From Zygnema cylindricum (lineage: Eukaryota; Streptophyta; Zygnematophyceae; Zygnematales; Zygnemataceae): a stretch of DNA of 64,000 nt. Location of the stretch: the NCBI GenBank assembly GCA_037447655.1, contig JBBHKE010002158.1, forward strand, positions 1 to 64,000, written 5' to 3'. Under the pieces are notes generated by a model that worked only from the letters and a program-made list of their open reading frames with translations, made no database searches and was not told the DNA's origin. Below are positions 52,581-63,779 of the stretch, one piece after another. The first letter of the stretch is position 1. The number at the start of each line of letters is the position of its first letter. The position numbers were made by a program, and so were the translations under genes.

Positions 52581-53753
52581 AAAAGCTAGATCTCACATTT
52601 CAGTGTCGAAAACATTTGAAAATGAGATAAACTCATAGTATCCTTCATTCCGAAAAAGCACAATAGACGTTTGCTACGAGTACCCTCCCATGTGGAGGCC
52701 ATCAAAAGAGACGAGTTAGTCGAATTAAAATCTTGAATCGGTGCTTGCGGAGACCAAAAAAGAAAGGAAATTTGAATTTTTTTCCCTTTTGTTATCAACC
52801 TCTTCCACAAATACCGTGGAAAGGGTGGATGAAAAATATGAGACTTTGGTTAAATATGAACGAGTAGATGACGCTCTAGATTCACTTAATGGACTTAACG
52901 TCAAAGGAACCAAATTTGTTCAATTCGATTGATCAAAATTTGATGAACCGAAAGTTCCACCACTACGTGTAGATCCGTATGAAGTGGTCAAGATTATCCC
53001 TATCAGTGGGCATAAAAATGATTGAGAAAACAATCTAATCTGCTAATAGATACGCCCTATACGAGGTGCAGCAAATGCCAAACCATACCACATACGTAGG
53101 CAACAACCTTAAACAGTCTCTAACAAGGCTACGATGGCCAGATCTAGTCAAGAGGCCGCTTTTATCAAAACCTCTACCCTGCAAACAAGTGGGCAAGGCC
53201 AAAGGAATCTATATAGGCAAAAAATTGCTAAACAAGCACCCAGAGGTGCAGATCTAACGCTCCACAAGCAGAAAATAGTTGTATCCAAGGCCACCAACAC
53301 CCAGATCTAACAATAAAATTCCACCCCAAACAGACAACAAGAAAAACACAAGGCCAGTCACTACCAGATGGCAAGCATGGAAAGCGTGGACGGTACAAAT
53401 GCTCAATACAATTAGGTTTAGGTGAACCCAATCCACTCACAAACCCTTTAAACAATCAACAACTATCTTCACACGTTCCTGCACCCGCAAGGCATTGTGA
53501 ACTACAAACCACTCTTAGCAATGTGGTGATGGCGAAGGGTGAACTGTCATTGTTTCCTACAACCGAAGTTTTATAAAGATCGCGCAACGGATTCGCTCCA
53601 CTAACTCCTCTCCAATTCCAAATTGTCGAGCCGACACCATAGCTCAATTACAAACTTAGTTAGTAGCCTGCAAGGGCACGCGTATCAACACTATTTCACG
53701 CTCTACCCAACTATAAAGCAATTTTAATTTTATGTGATAATTTGTGCAGCCTA

Positions 53754-53800
<47 letters not shown>
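52581..53800. other. Probable gypsy leader, then unassigned DNA ending in a (TA)n tract
   Basis: 52,586-52,760 on the minus strand may still belong to the gypsy 5' region (APIQDFNSTNSSLLMASTWE). A 63-codon plus-strand frame at 52,741-52,932 (VERVDEKYETLVKYERVDDA) is not recognised. No 5' LTR or primer site was found. Uninterrupted TA repeats occupy about 53,757-53,801. Confidence 0.4.
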
Positions 53801-53803
<3 letters not shown>

Positions 53804-53850
53804 ATGGTTTTTTTTTTTTTAGGTTTTTTTTATTGGTTTAAGTTTTCTAG

Positions 53851-54315
53851 GTGGATGAGGAGGAAGAAGGGGAAGAGGAGAAAGAGGATGAAGATATTTT
53901 AGAGCTTCTACGGATTAGTAGTATAGGGAAGAGAGAAAAAAACACAGAAATTCCACGAAAGCAACAGTGTGCTTTTGGTGGTATAAATGAAGTAAAGAGA
54001 GAGGAGGTTTTTGAGGATGTCGAGGAGTGTAGAGTGTATGACTTAGAAATGAGAAAGTTAGATCTAGGATCCATAAGTGAAAACGGGAAAGATAAAAATA
54101 ACGAGGATAATTTTATAGATAATAGGGAAACAAAAAACTGGTCGGAAAGGGAGACTTCAACGGATTCCGAGGAAAATGGAGAAGTGAAACTCGAAGAGGT
54201 TTTAAAGGATAGGAGAGAAGAGGAATATTTAATGAAATGTTTAGGGGAGGAGAAATACTTATTGGGAATAAATTTAGAAAGAGAGAGTGGAAAGAAATCC
54301 ATGGAGGAAAGTTGA
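53851..54315 (+). CDS. 154-codon ORF stitched from copia polyprotein pieces
   Basis: An open frame of 154 codons, very acidic and basic (Glu/Asp/Lys). Three stretches align by eye with separate parts of the family-A polyprotein in the right order: KNTEIPRKQQCAFGGI with the linker before protease (DIPRRQKCALGAI), VEECRVYDLEMRK with the integrase tail (VKGYRVYDLAKK), and CLGEEKYLLGINLERESGKK with the RT segment DLGEAKYILGIQMERDRGKK. About 3 kb of element has been removed between them without closing the frame. No enzyme domain survives. It may be chance, or a non-autonomous element protein. Confidence 0.5.
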   Translation: MDEEEEGEEEKEDEDILELLRISSIGKREKNTEIPRKQQCAFGGINEVKREEVFEDVEECRVYDLEMRKLDLGSISENGKDKNNEDNFIDNRETKNWSERETSTDSEENGEVKLEEVLKDRREEEYLMKCLGEEKYLLGINLERESGKKSMEES

Positions 54316-55500
54316 ATGGTTATGGGTTTGAGAAGGGGTGGATGGATGGGAGGAACAGGGTATATCTGGGGAGATGGATGGCTGGAAGGAATGGGATGGA
54401 AGGTGGTGGAATGAAAGAAATGGATGGGACTTCATAAAATTGGATCAACAAGAGAAATGCCTTAACTCATCTAATGGACCTTTAAAATGTGGGGAATATT
54501 GTCATAAAAGGTTTATGAAAGGAAAAAAAAAAGGAAAATAGACTAGAAAATAAGGGGAGTGTTGATATTTGAGTATTTTATAGGTGTGTATTAGGATAGA
54601 AAAAGAGCAGAAGCAGTCTGCCTCTGACTCCCTTATCCAAGCCCCCATACTTGTTGTAGTCACTGAAGGCTAGATAGGGTGACACAGTCATGGCTGCCTG
54701 AGTTCTCCAAGAGAGACGTTCATAAAAAGGATTGACTAGCGCAGGGTTTGATCCAGGTACCTGCCCACAATCAAAGTAGCCGTTAGCTCTAGCCGTTAAG
54801 TCTAGAATAATGCTAATATATGTAGGGTTTGACAAATATTTAAATAGTAACACGTAGACTAGTTCGATTAACGAGATATAGATATGTAGTACATGGAAAT
54901 AGTTTTAGGTAGTACGGAGTACGGTTTCGATGTTTTATGAAACGGATATCGCGCACTTGTTTCGACCGCGGAACAAATACCGCGCCTCGAATTTCAGCGG
55001 CTATGATTATATCCGCTTTTGATCAGACGATCGCGATAGGCGCCGCGATCACGGAAGAGGTACATTTGGCGTTTTACGGTCATTGCCACGTTAGATGACA
55101 CGTGGCGTGATACCATTGGATTACGAGAACTCCGAAGATTACGGGAACAAATCATGATTTGACACATGTCGACATTTTGGCCATGTTGTACAATGGCCGT
55201 ATAGAAAGTACACCGACACCTGTTTTTTTCTGTACGACACAGTGATTTGATTGGTGCCGTACTTCAGTAGATAGAGTTTTAGAGGGGGAATAGGACTTAG
55301 GAAATTTTGGGTAGGTAGCTGCCTCTCCCAGAGAGCATCTTGTATAAATGGCGAACTTTGGCCAGCCATAACTATCAATTTACTTGACCATTTTGAGTGA
55401 TTCTTTTTGCTGCGGACTCATGGTAGTCCATGCTACATGGGGTGTAGTCGGTCAGAGTTTTTGCTTGCCAGGGCGGCACTTATTGAGTGGGAAAGTCAAA
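53851..55500 (+). mobile_element. Internally deleted mini-copia (A8) with 3' LTR
   Basis: Plus-strand body at 53,851-54,559 ends in the purine tract ACTAGAAAATAAGGGGAG, followed at 54,560 by an LTR start TGTTGATATTTG. The LTR has the A4-type stem-loop, a degenerate tRNA-like block and a TATA box (TGTATAAATG, 55,341-55,350). Its far end is not sharp; after about 55,500 family-A pol sequence of the next element begins. No 5' LTR was found. Confidence 0.6.
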
Positions 55501-55689
55501 GTGGGTGAATGTGTCCAAAACTTATATTCTAACTTTGCATTCTTTGGTGGAACCGAGCACACAGAAAGTCTTATTTCACAGGGGTGAAGTTATAATGGGT
55601 TTGTGATTGTCAAGGGGTTAGTCATTTGGGTTTATATCAACTTGGAGTCGGCACTATCTAGATAAGCTTCTTTTGGATCTGCGATTTTT

Positions 55690-57449
55690 GTGGGCAATGG
55701 AGCACACAGAGTTTCAGTGATAAGCAACTTTTCACTGAGCTAAAAAAGATCCCTACTGTAGAGATAAAGTATGGGAATGGAAAAGTGGCTACCACAAATC
55801 TAGTGGGGTGAGTAGATGTGAAAGTCTTAGTGGAGGGTAAGACTTCTATACTCATATTCTCAGATGTACTCTACAATCCTAAGCTGAGTAAAAATCTTGT
55901 TTCTACATCTGTGTTAGATGACAAAGAGTTGGATACCTTCACTAGTTAAAGAGTCTTCACAGCTAAGTAAGGGGATGAAGTCTACTTCACAGCAGATAAG
56001 GGTAGCCAAGGCATTTTTAGGCTTATCTTGAGTAATGAAAAGAAGAATGTTTATTTTGTTGGTGTTCCAAAATTGATTATTTGGCATAAGTGGTAGGGGC
56101 ATGTGCATTTTGATAGGTTGAGAGAAATGAAAAAGCTTGGTGTAGTAGAAGGCATTCAGTTTGGTGATAATAAAATGGTGGATGATTGTAGAGGATGTGC
56201 TCAAGGAAAAGCTCACAGACTTCCTCTTCCCAAAGTCGCCACACTTAGTGTGAAAAAGGTACTAGATCTAGTCCACACAGATATCTGGGGACCTGCAAGA
56301 GTACCTTCGGTTGGAGGGAAGAGGTTTATGCTAACAAGACCGATGACTGGTCTAGGTACTCTAGAGTTTTCTTCCTTAAAACAAAGTCTGAAACACCAAC
56401 ATACTCCAAATAGTATAAAGTCGGAAGTGAGAAGTTGCATGGAACCCCCATTAAGAGATTAAGGAGTGATAATGGGGGAGAATATACCTCTAACCAGTTT
56501 GAGGAATATCCGAGAGATGTGGGAGTTCAACACCATAAAATTGTACCACATAACCTGGAACAAAATGAGTTAGCCGAAAGATTAAACTGAACAGTAGGAG
56601 ATAGTGTATGTAGTATGTTGGTTGACAAGTAAATAGGAAAGAGATTTTGGACAGAAGCCATGAACTGTGCCAACTACATTAAGAATAAAGTCCTTACCTC
56701 AGCCGTAAAGGGAATGACACCTTATGAGAGATGGATTGGAAGGAAACCATATATCTCACACTTAAACTATTCGGTAGTCAAGTTTACAGTCTTGATACGG
56801 ATAAGAAAAACTGGAAAGTAGATGATAATGGTAAACCATGATACTTTGAGCAGCAAAAGGATATAATAGAAATAGGCTGCTCATAAGGTAACTAAGCTAT
56901 CTCATCGTGATGAGCCTCAGTCTTACTTGGAAGTAGTGAACAGACTAGAAAAAAACAAATGGGTTAGACGCATAAATGATGAGATGGCTTCCATCAAGGA
57001 AGCAAATACTTGGGAACTAGCGGATTCTCCTCCAGACAGAAAACCTTTTAGCTCTAAATGGGTATTTAAACTAAAACTGAACCCAGATAATACCATTTAA
57101 AGATATAAAGCTCGTTTGGTAGCAAAGGAGTTCACCCAAAAAGAGGGGATTAACTATGAGGAGATGTTTTTTTTAGTTGTTCGGTTCCGATCAGTAAGGA
57201 TTCTCCTCAATATAAATGCAGCGGAAGACATGGAAATTCACCAGATGGATATTAAGATCGCATTTTTCTATGGTGAGTTAGAGGAAAAAATCTTCATGCG
57301 GCAACTAGAGGGATTCGTGGAGAATGGGGAAGATAGCATAGTTTGCAGGCTTATAAAGTTCATATATGGACTTAAGTAGGCTCCCCAACAATGAAAAAAA
57401 AAACTAGATGAGTTTCCCACCGGTCTGGGATATATCCAAATCAGCTTTG
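55690..57449 (+). pseudogene. Copia A6 integrase and RT start
   Basis: GAG-pre-integrase at 56,103-56,320 (HFDRLREMKKLGVVEGIQFG, GCAQGKAHRLPLP, LVHTDIWGPARVPSVGGK). Integrase core continues in other frames to about 56,800 (RSDNGGEYTSNQFEE, then an AERLN-like region with a stop). RT start at 57,116-57,379 (FTQKEGINYEEMFFLVVRF, MDIKIAFFYGELEEKIFMRQ). Many stops. Breaks at 57,449 within DEF..GLGYIQIS. Confidence 0.8.
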
Positions 57450-58832
57450 TCAAGCACGATTATATTTACTGCCTATGGAGGATTTTCGACAATATTACTA
57501 CTCCGTTGGTTGTGGTTTCAGACCAACTTTGGAGTTGGTCAATATTGAGCCGGCAGGGCACCAAAAGCCATTTTTGAGAGACGATTATGATCACACAAAT
57601 TGTTTTTTTGTTTTGTAATCGAACGTCCTATTAAAGTTTAAATAGAATAGCTAATAGAACTTTTTTTCACTTAATTTGAATCATTAGGCTACAAGATATG
57701 TGAGGTCAAAGTAGTGTTTTGGTGCAGATTGTAGAAAATTTGACGTTCAATATATTTTCAACGGCTGGGTTAGACATGTTTTATTTTATATTGATAGATA
57801 GGACTTTTTAATAGATTTCTAATGAATGTTTGTTTTGATTGATTAGATAGACATTATTAGAGATATAACAGTTTCTGTAAACTGCATAATCTAGGTTAAT
57901 TATTGACTTTTTGAAGTAATGATTGCTTTTGCCGGTTGGAAATCAGTACACGCTGTCCAACCGACTTTTCATAAGTCATAATTTTTGAAGTGTTCTATAA
58001 ATAAACATAGAATGAGTCCCGTAGTGTCAGATTTTGATGCTAAGTATTAGTTTTAAGTACTTTAGGTTGTTGGAATTCAATATTGTCTTAGAAAATAAAG
58101 GCTCATAAATCTCTCTCAGTTTTGTCGCCTTCCAAAACCTGAACTCACCAAAAAAGAGCTATTTTGCCAGCCTCTCTTTTGCCATCTTTAGTTCATGTTG
58201 GAGTTGCCTTCCTGTTAGTCAATTTGTGTCTTGTTTGGCAACAAGGATACTTGGGGCTTTCTGATTGCAATAATCCTTGGGATTCTAATAGAGGGAGTTG
58301 GACGGATCCGTGATTGAGAGGGATCCGTGGGGTTTCGGGACCTTTGGAGTCTGATCATGGGAGTTTTCCGTAGCCTCAGTTTATTCCTCTGGGTGGGTCA
58401 AAACCCTTATTAAGTTAGCATTCGGGGACGCTTGGATGTTACTTATTTTGTGCTTAATTCTTTGGAATATGTTTATGTATTGTGGTGAATGGCTTCTGTT
58501 TGACTAGGGTAGGAGGCAATATTGTTAAGTCTGCAAAGATCACTGTCATAAATATTGTGGCAGTCTAAAGTATTTCCATTTTGATTTGATTTGTTAATTC
58601 CCACGATTAGGGTAATGGTTGACTCTCTTTTGTTTAAAGTTGTTAGCATAGCCCGCCGAGCTTGATGATGTTAAAGCTCGCGGTTAGACAGAACTGAGAG
58701 ACCGTGCAATGTTGTGTTTTTTAAGTTGCACTAATGTCTTTGATTTCAGTTTTTTTTTTTTTTTAAATGTAAAAAAAAAATATAGATGGATGTTGGAATA
58801 AAAGGGGAGGTGGGGGGGCACCTCGTAGAGAC

Positions 58833-59230
58833 ATGTTTGGAACCCCGGAAATGGGTGAAACTAGCTCTTCCTCCAAGAGGGCTGGCCAAATTCTACAGAT
58901 TTGGGGATGCCATCGGTGCCATCGGTTTCCCCTACAGGTGGAGGACAAGACATTCCAAATCTCCCAAGTCCTCCCCCAATTTCTCCTCTTCCGTCCACTC
59001 CTCCTATTGGGATGTCCACTGAAGATTTCCCCACTCTAGCCGAATCTGTCGAGCGAAGACGAGCATCTCGCCCATTTCCACTTGTTAGAAGGGCTTCACA
59101 TTCTCTTTCTTTTTATTTGGTTGCTTCTACCCACTCTTCTATAATTGGACTAGCTACCCGCTCTAGGCAACCTCACCTTAAGTTCTCAATTCCACCACCA
59201 GATTTACATGACACCGTTAGGAGGAACTAG
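58833..59230 (+). CDS. Unrecognised frames inside the 2.77-kb insert
   Basis: Overlapping plus-strand frames give EMGETSSSSKRAGQILQIWG with CHRC, and in another frame a Ser/Pro-rich stretch ending MSTEDFPTLAESVERRRASR. A nucleic-acid-binding gag or ORF1 protein broken by a frameshift is possible. No family can be named. Confidence 0.25.
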
Positions 59231-59323
59231 CTTAGGGCTTTGTATGGGCAACAATCACGTGATCACAAGGGTCTTAAAGATAATAATAAATGATCTAATA
59301 AATGATCTAGGTCGAGAGCAGAT

Positions 59324-59989
59324 GTGTTAGAATCACGGAGGAGCCAGAGGAAGGAAAAATCGAAGATGTCTTCGCTACTACATTTTTATTTTTTGTCTGC
59401 CGAATCCGTTTCTTTGGGGAGCGGTTATGGAAGACGAAACCCGAGAGATCTAACAGCTAGGAGGCCTATATTCGACTTAGGGGATCCCTCAACATTGAAT
59501 TTTCCCACATCTTTATCACCTTCTCCCAATTTTGGCAGGGTTTCGTCGAACGATGGGATAATTGCTGATAATCTCTCACCCACGTGGGAGGGGGAAAATC
59601 AAGATCAAGGAGGGGTGGTTTCGGAAGTAGTTGTAGAAGATAAACAACCTAATCTACCGGTCCACATTTCGGAGTTACTTGAGGTAGAGGGAAAAATAGA
59701 AACACCCAGAGGACCACTTTTTAGGGAAGGAGATGAAGGGGACCGAGTTTATGCACCCGTGGTTGCACAACGAGATTGGAGTCTTTTCTCCAATAAATCA
59801 GCTGGTATTGGAGCTATAGTGGAGGAGTTAGGCGTTGGTGGAACAGGGCCGAGAGATGACTTAGTTCCAATTCTATCATTGGAACTTACTCCGACCAATT
59901 ATTCGCAACTAGACTCCATTGTTTTCGATACATGTCTGCTAGAGCTCCTGATCCAGGGGAAGCACCTTTGGAAGAGATCCTTGACATAG
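59324..59989 (+). CDS. Hypothetical 221-codon ORF inside the insert
   Basis: Longest open frame of the insert. Arg-rich start, then FDLGDPSTLNFPTSLSPSPN and an acidic middle (VVSEVVVEDKQPNLPVHISE). No signal peptide, membrane segment or known domain was recognised. Its context within a transposable insert suggests an element protein. Near the end another frame (MSARAPDPGEAPLEEILDID) looks equally protein-like, so a frameshift is possible. Confidence 0.35.
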   Translation: MLESRRSQRKEKSKMSSLLHFYFLSAESVSLGSGYGRRNPRDLTARRPIFDLGDPSTLNFPTSLSPSPNFGRVSSNDGIIADNLSPTWEGENQDQGGVVSEVVVEDKQPNLPVHISELLEVEGKIETPRGPLFREGDEGDRVYAPVVAQRDWSLFSNKSAGIGAIVEELGVGGTGPRDDLVPILSLELTPTNYSQLDSIVFDTCLLELLIQGKHLWKRSLT

Positions 59990-60223
59990 ATAAGATTCCA
60001 ACACTTATAATGATTCAAGAGTGAACAGGACGATCCCGACATTGGGACGGAGTTGGTAACTTTTCTGTCTTTTTATTGTTTTTATCATCTATGTGTCCAC
60101 ACTAATGTTGTCAAGATGATCGTATTATTTCGACGTATGAAATTCTCCACGCGGAGTGTTTGTTGTTGCCAATTTTATATACTATTTTTCTTGCATGAAG
60201 CATCACAGTTATGGGCTCAAAAA

Positions 60224-61258
60224 CTCTAACCATTCTATCTATATGTTTGAAGATGAGAATGGTGTGATTTTTATTGCAATTTATGTGGATGATATGCTTG
60301 TGTTAAATAAATCTTTAGAAAAGATCAATATGTTAAAGAAATATCTTAGAAGCAAATTTGATATGAAGGATTTAGGGGAGGTAAGATATAATTTGGGGAT
60401 CCAAATAGAGAGATATAGGGGGAAAAGGATTATCAGACTTACTCATAGACAAACAATAGGTAATATGCTTGAGAAATTCCAGATGGAAAAGGAAAACAGT
60501 TGTACCACTCCGATGGACTTGAAAAAAGTAAGTGATGGGAGTGTAGAAGGAGTAGTGATAATCTTAGATGATCAGATGAGTCCAGAGGCGAGAGAGAGTT
60601 TATTAAGTTTATTCCTTGTAGAAAAGTCGTAGGAAATTTGATCTACCTTATGAACAATACAAGGTCGGACATAGCGGCAGCAATTGGAGTCCTTGGTAGG
60701 AGTCTTAACGATCCAAGGAAGAAAAATTCGGAGGCAACCAAGAGAGTCATGAGATATCTTGTAGGAACTAGAGAGTTATGGTGGCATTTCAGAGGGGAGC
60801 ACACTGCTATCACTACTTGGAGTGATGCAAGTTATGGGGATGCACCTATGAGAAGATGCACTTCTGGATATGTGTTGTATGTGGGGGAAGGTGCTTGTTG
60901 TTGGAGTAGCAAGCAACAAAAGGTGGTTGCTCAGTCTACTATGGCAGCTCAGTACATGGCATGTTGTTCTGCTGTGAAAGAGTTGATGTGGGTTAAATCC
61001 TTGTTGCAAGAATTGGGGTATATGAAGGAGGGAGTGCATAAAGTGTTTTGTGATAATCAAGCTGCCATTGCAATCGCAGCTATTCCAATACATCATTTCA
61101 AGGCTAAGCGTATGGACATAAGATTGAGTTTTGTGAGAGAAAAAGTTGAGGATAAGATTGTGAATCTTGTATATAGATCTGATGAAGAAATAGTGGCTGA
61201 TATGATGCCAAAACCAATGCCTTCTCTCAAATTAAAATATTGCGTATATTTTTTTTGA
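60224..61258 (+). pseudogene. Copia A6 RT C-terminus and RNase H
   Basis: Frame 1 (to 60,632): FEDENGVIFIAIYVDDMLVL with intact YVDD, DLGEVRYNLGIQIERYRGK, and MEKENSCTTPMDLKKVSDGS. After a frameshift near 60,620, the 206-codon frame at 60,638-61,258 covers DIAAAIGVLGRSLNDPRK, TTWSDASYGDAPMRRCTSGY, SSKQQKVVAQSTMAAQYMAC, FCDNQAAIAIAAIPIHHFKA, and ends KLKYCVYFF. It keeps the Gln codons where copia A has a stop. Confidence 0.88.
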
Positions 61259-61298
61259 CTAAAACTGAAGTTAAAGTTAGACTAGAAAATAAAGGGAG

Positions 61299-63540
61299 TG
61301 TTGAAATTACTAGATTTATAGAGTATTTTCTAGTTCTAAATATATCAGTTTAAAAAGGAAAAAGAAAAGGGCGAACAACCTGCCTCCACCTCCTCTCTCT
61401 AGCCACCGTACTTGTTGTAGTCACTAAAGGATAGAGAGGATGGTTGAGCCATGGCTGCCTTAGTTCAACAGACATGACTAAAGAGTGACTTATATCACTC
61501 TCAACAAAAGGTTGAGTCGGGCAAGACTCGAACCTCCGACTGGCAAAGCGCGGCGTAGCCGTTAGCTCTAACTAGTCTGTCGTAGTATATAGGGTTTGAT
61601 TCATATTTTAACTCGTACATGGTTGTGAAACTTGTTGTCCATAGCCTATTTCAGCCATGGATTACTCACAGAAAACACCCACAGACTACCCCAGAACAAC
61701 TGTGTTTCAGACAACACAGATTACTCCAAAATATACAAAATCACCTCAAACTACAACAATATGCAGTATATACTAGACACTATAACTTCTCAAAATAACT
61801 GACTAATCCACAAAGGAGTATAGAAGTTATGAGCTCCAGAGTTTCCTAAAAACAGCTGACAGCTTATCAAACTAACCAATTAAATCTCTCACATAATTCT
61901 ACAGAAATAGCAGAACACAATGAAACTATACAACAATATAGTTTCTATATCATATAACATACACACAAAGTTTTATATCCATATATCAATCAGATTGATC
62001 ACACTGACAGGTCAAAGATGCAGAAAAACAGTCTGCCATTACTTTAATAAATTCAGCTGATAATCAAAATAAAACTAAGTCCTACATTTTATACTGACAG
62101 AGTTATCTACTGAGCCTTACACTAATCAAGGTACTACACGTGTAACTAAGTACTGTACCCCAATAAAGTCACTATACGTAAACGGTATGTCTACTTTATC
62201 GGAAGTACGTCCAAAACCCTAATTGTAACTTTTATCCTATTTCAATAATGTAACACTAAAAACTAAATCAGTACATACAAATTAATGTTGTTTCAGATAT
62301 TTACAGATAGTGGCCGTACATACATTGTGCCACTTGCTTGGTCAGCAATTGGCGAATCTTTCCAAATTACTATAAGCGTCGTACTAGTCAATTCCTAATT
62401 CACGGATTGTCGTAAGATGTAAAGTAGATCTTCGTGATGGACGACACGCGCCCAAAGCATTAGCTGTGGTCCCATTTCAAATTGATGCTTAGTTAGCATG
62501 GTTCACACCTGAGTGCGTACGACGGGCTTTGTCACTTGTGGTCTCGCTCGAATCGCGTCCGTCGACACAATTTGAATCAACATTCGATACTGAAATCCGT
62601 ATAGTCAATTTACCGGATGTCTAGTCCAAACTTCATCTGTTTGATTCTGCAAATCCGCTCGTTCGATGTTAGACAAGTGTATGTGAGTGTCGGCGCCATT
62701 CCGAAATACCTGCTAAATCCTCATCTGATGACGCGTGTCCCTGTAGAAGTACGATACACTCTTTTGTCCTTATACTACTGTAACACTATTAAGGGTCAAT
62801 ACTAAAGTGTGTATACCAGAAATTATACTAAGTACAAATCCCTCTCTCACTAACCTATTTACTGAGTTCTAAAGTTTTCAAATGACAACAAAACCGATTA
62901 ACTAAAATGTGAACAATAGAGCATAGAACTAGTTAAAGTTTTGGTGCGGACATCTTTTCGCACGAAACAAATGAATTGGACATTTGTTTCGACGGCCGAC
63001 ATTTTATGTCAGATTTAATCTGACGGCATATATCACTGCCAAGATCGCAAAATGGTCACTTTGGCGTTTATGGACATGGCATGACTTGGCGCCACGTGGA
63101 GGGATAACATTTGGTCGCAGGAATTCCACAGAACATATGGACGAGTGGAAGGGTGACACGCGTCCACTCAGTGGCCTTGTCGGACACAGGCCGTATAGAA
63201 AGGACATCGGCCGTAGTACCTTTCTGCACTTTACAGTTATTTCATTGGTTCGTATTGCAGTAGATTGGGATTGTGAGAGGTATTAGGAATTAGCGTTTTT
63301 TGGATATACTGTCACCTCTCTCTTTGAGAGTTTGTATAAATTGGCATTTTTGCCACCTCATAACCTATCTCCTGGTTGGCCATTTTCAGTGATTCTTTTT
63401 GCTACTGACTCGCGGGAGTCTAGGCTACACAAGTGTGCACTCAGACTATCAGTTTGCCATACGGCAACAGTGGTTGTGGCTTGAAGTGGGTTAGTTAAAA
63501 GTTATCTAGAGGCTAGTCCAATGGAGGACACATAATTGCA
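61299..63540 (+). repeat. 3' LTR of copia A6 (interrupted)
   Basis: Pieces 61,299-61,632 and 62,891-63,540. The antisense tRNA-like block is on the minus strand at 61,507-61,585 (B box complement AGACTCGAACC, 61,524-61,534). The stem-loop is near 61,390-61,440, and TATA TTTGTATAAA at 63,331-63,340. Confidence 0.82.
61628..62895. mobile_element. Solo LTR (B/C superfamily) with target duplication
   Basis: LTR at 61,633-62,890 (1,258 bp), starting TGTTGTCCATAGCC and ending AAATGACAACA, flanked by aaact (61,628-61,632) and aaacc (62,891-62,895). No coding body is left, as after LTR-LTR recombination. The host LTR reads through when the insert is removed. Confidence 0.75.
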
Positions 63541-63779
63541 TTCTCCAACATCCTCTACAACCTCTGCCCTAACAGATCGTTGGTGAATCAAGATCCTTGA
63601 AACCCTGGTGGAACTTCCAATTTTGTAGTTGGCCCATGCACACGACCACTCACAATACCCCATAGCTGTTTTTCACATAATGCACCACTCATCATCGTTT
63701 CCCTATGTATGAACCCTATCCTATTGAAAATGTCCACCCTAGAGGGTGGGCCCATAACCTGTAATTCTTTGACCTCCAT
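63541..63779 (-). pseudogene. Copia A7 gag N-terminus
   Basis: Start at 63,779 (MEVKELQVMGPPSRVDIFN), then GALCEKQLWGIVSGRVHG and VPPGFQGS. A stop follows; the rest is lost where A6 ends at 63,540. VMGPP is encoded by the primer site at 63,745-63,759. Confidence 0.75.

Larger units (their letters stand above)
45869..52760 (-). mobile_element. Ty3/gypsy element carrying a DNA methyltransferase
   Basis: Minus-strand order: gag capsid (52,500-51,960), double CCHC (51,956-51,690), aspartic protease (within 51,593-50,652), C5-cytosine methyltransferase (50,530-49,374), RT (49,000-48,030), RNase H (47,949-47,673), integrase with zinc head, core and C-terminal domain (47,420-46,270). Integrase after RNase H is the gypsy arrangement. 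The 3' end has a G9 purine tract at 46,068-46,076 and a short LTR candidate at 45,869-46,060 that interrupts copia G. No matching 5' LTR was found to the right. Stops and frameshifts are scattered throughout, so this copy is dead. Confidence 0.85.
57450..60223. mobile_element. 2.77-kb insert of unknown class in copia A6
   Basis: The RT coding sequence stops at CAGCTTTG (57,449) and continues at CTCTAACCATTC (60,224). Copia A has CAGCTCTGACC at this place, so ctttg/ctcta is an imperfect 5-bp target duplication. The insert starts TCAAGCACGATTAT and ends GGGCTCAAAAA. A T16/A10 pair lies near 58,750-58,782. No RT or transposase domain was recognised, so class is open. Confidence 0.6.
55650..63540 (+). 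mobile_element. Ty1/copia element A6, interrupted twice
   Basis: Plus-strand family-A element. Pol starts in the protease/integrase linker (about 55,660), runs to 57,449 and resumes at 60,224 to 61,258 after a foreign insert. The purine tract GAAAATAAAGGGAG leads to the 3' LTR at 61,299-63,540 (979 bp after subtracting a solo LTR and its duplication). The LTR ends ATGGAGGACACATAATTGCA, again containing the gag-type ATG. gag and an own 5' LTR are absent or merged with the LTR at 54,560. Confidence 0.8.

Noticed and set aside
52581-53700. 5' LTR of the gypsy element
   Set aside because: No sequence matching the candidate 3' LTR (45,869-46,060) or a primer site could be found, so it is treated as lost or beyond recognition.
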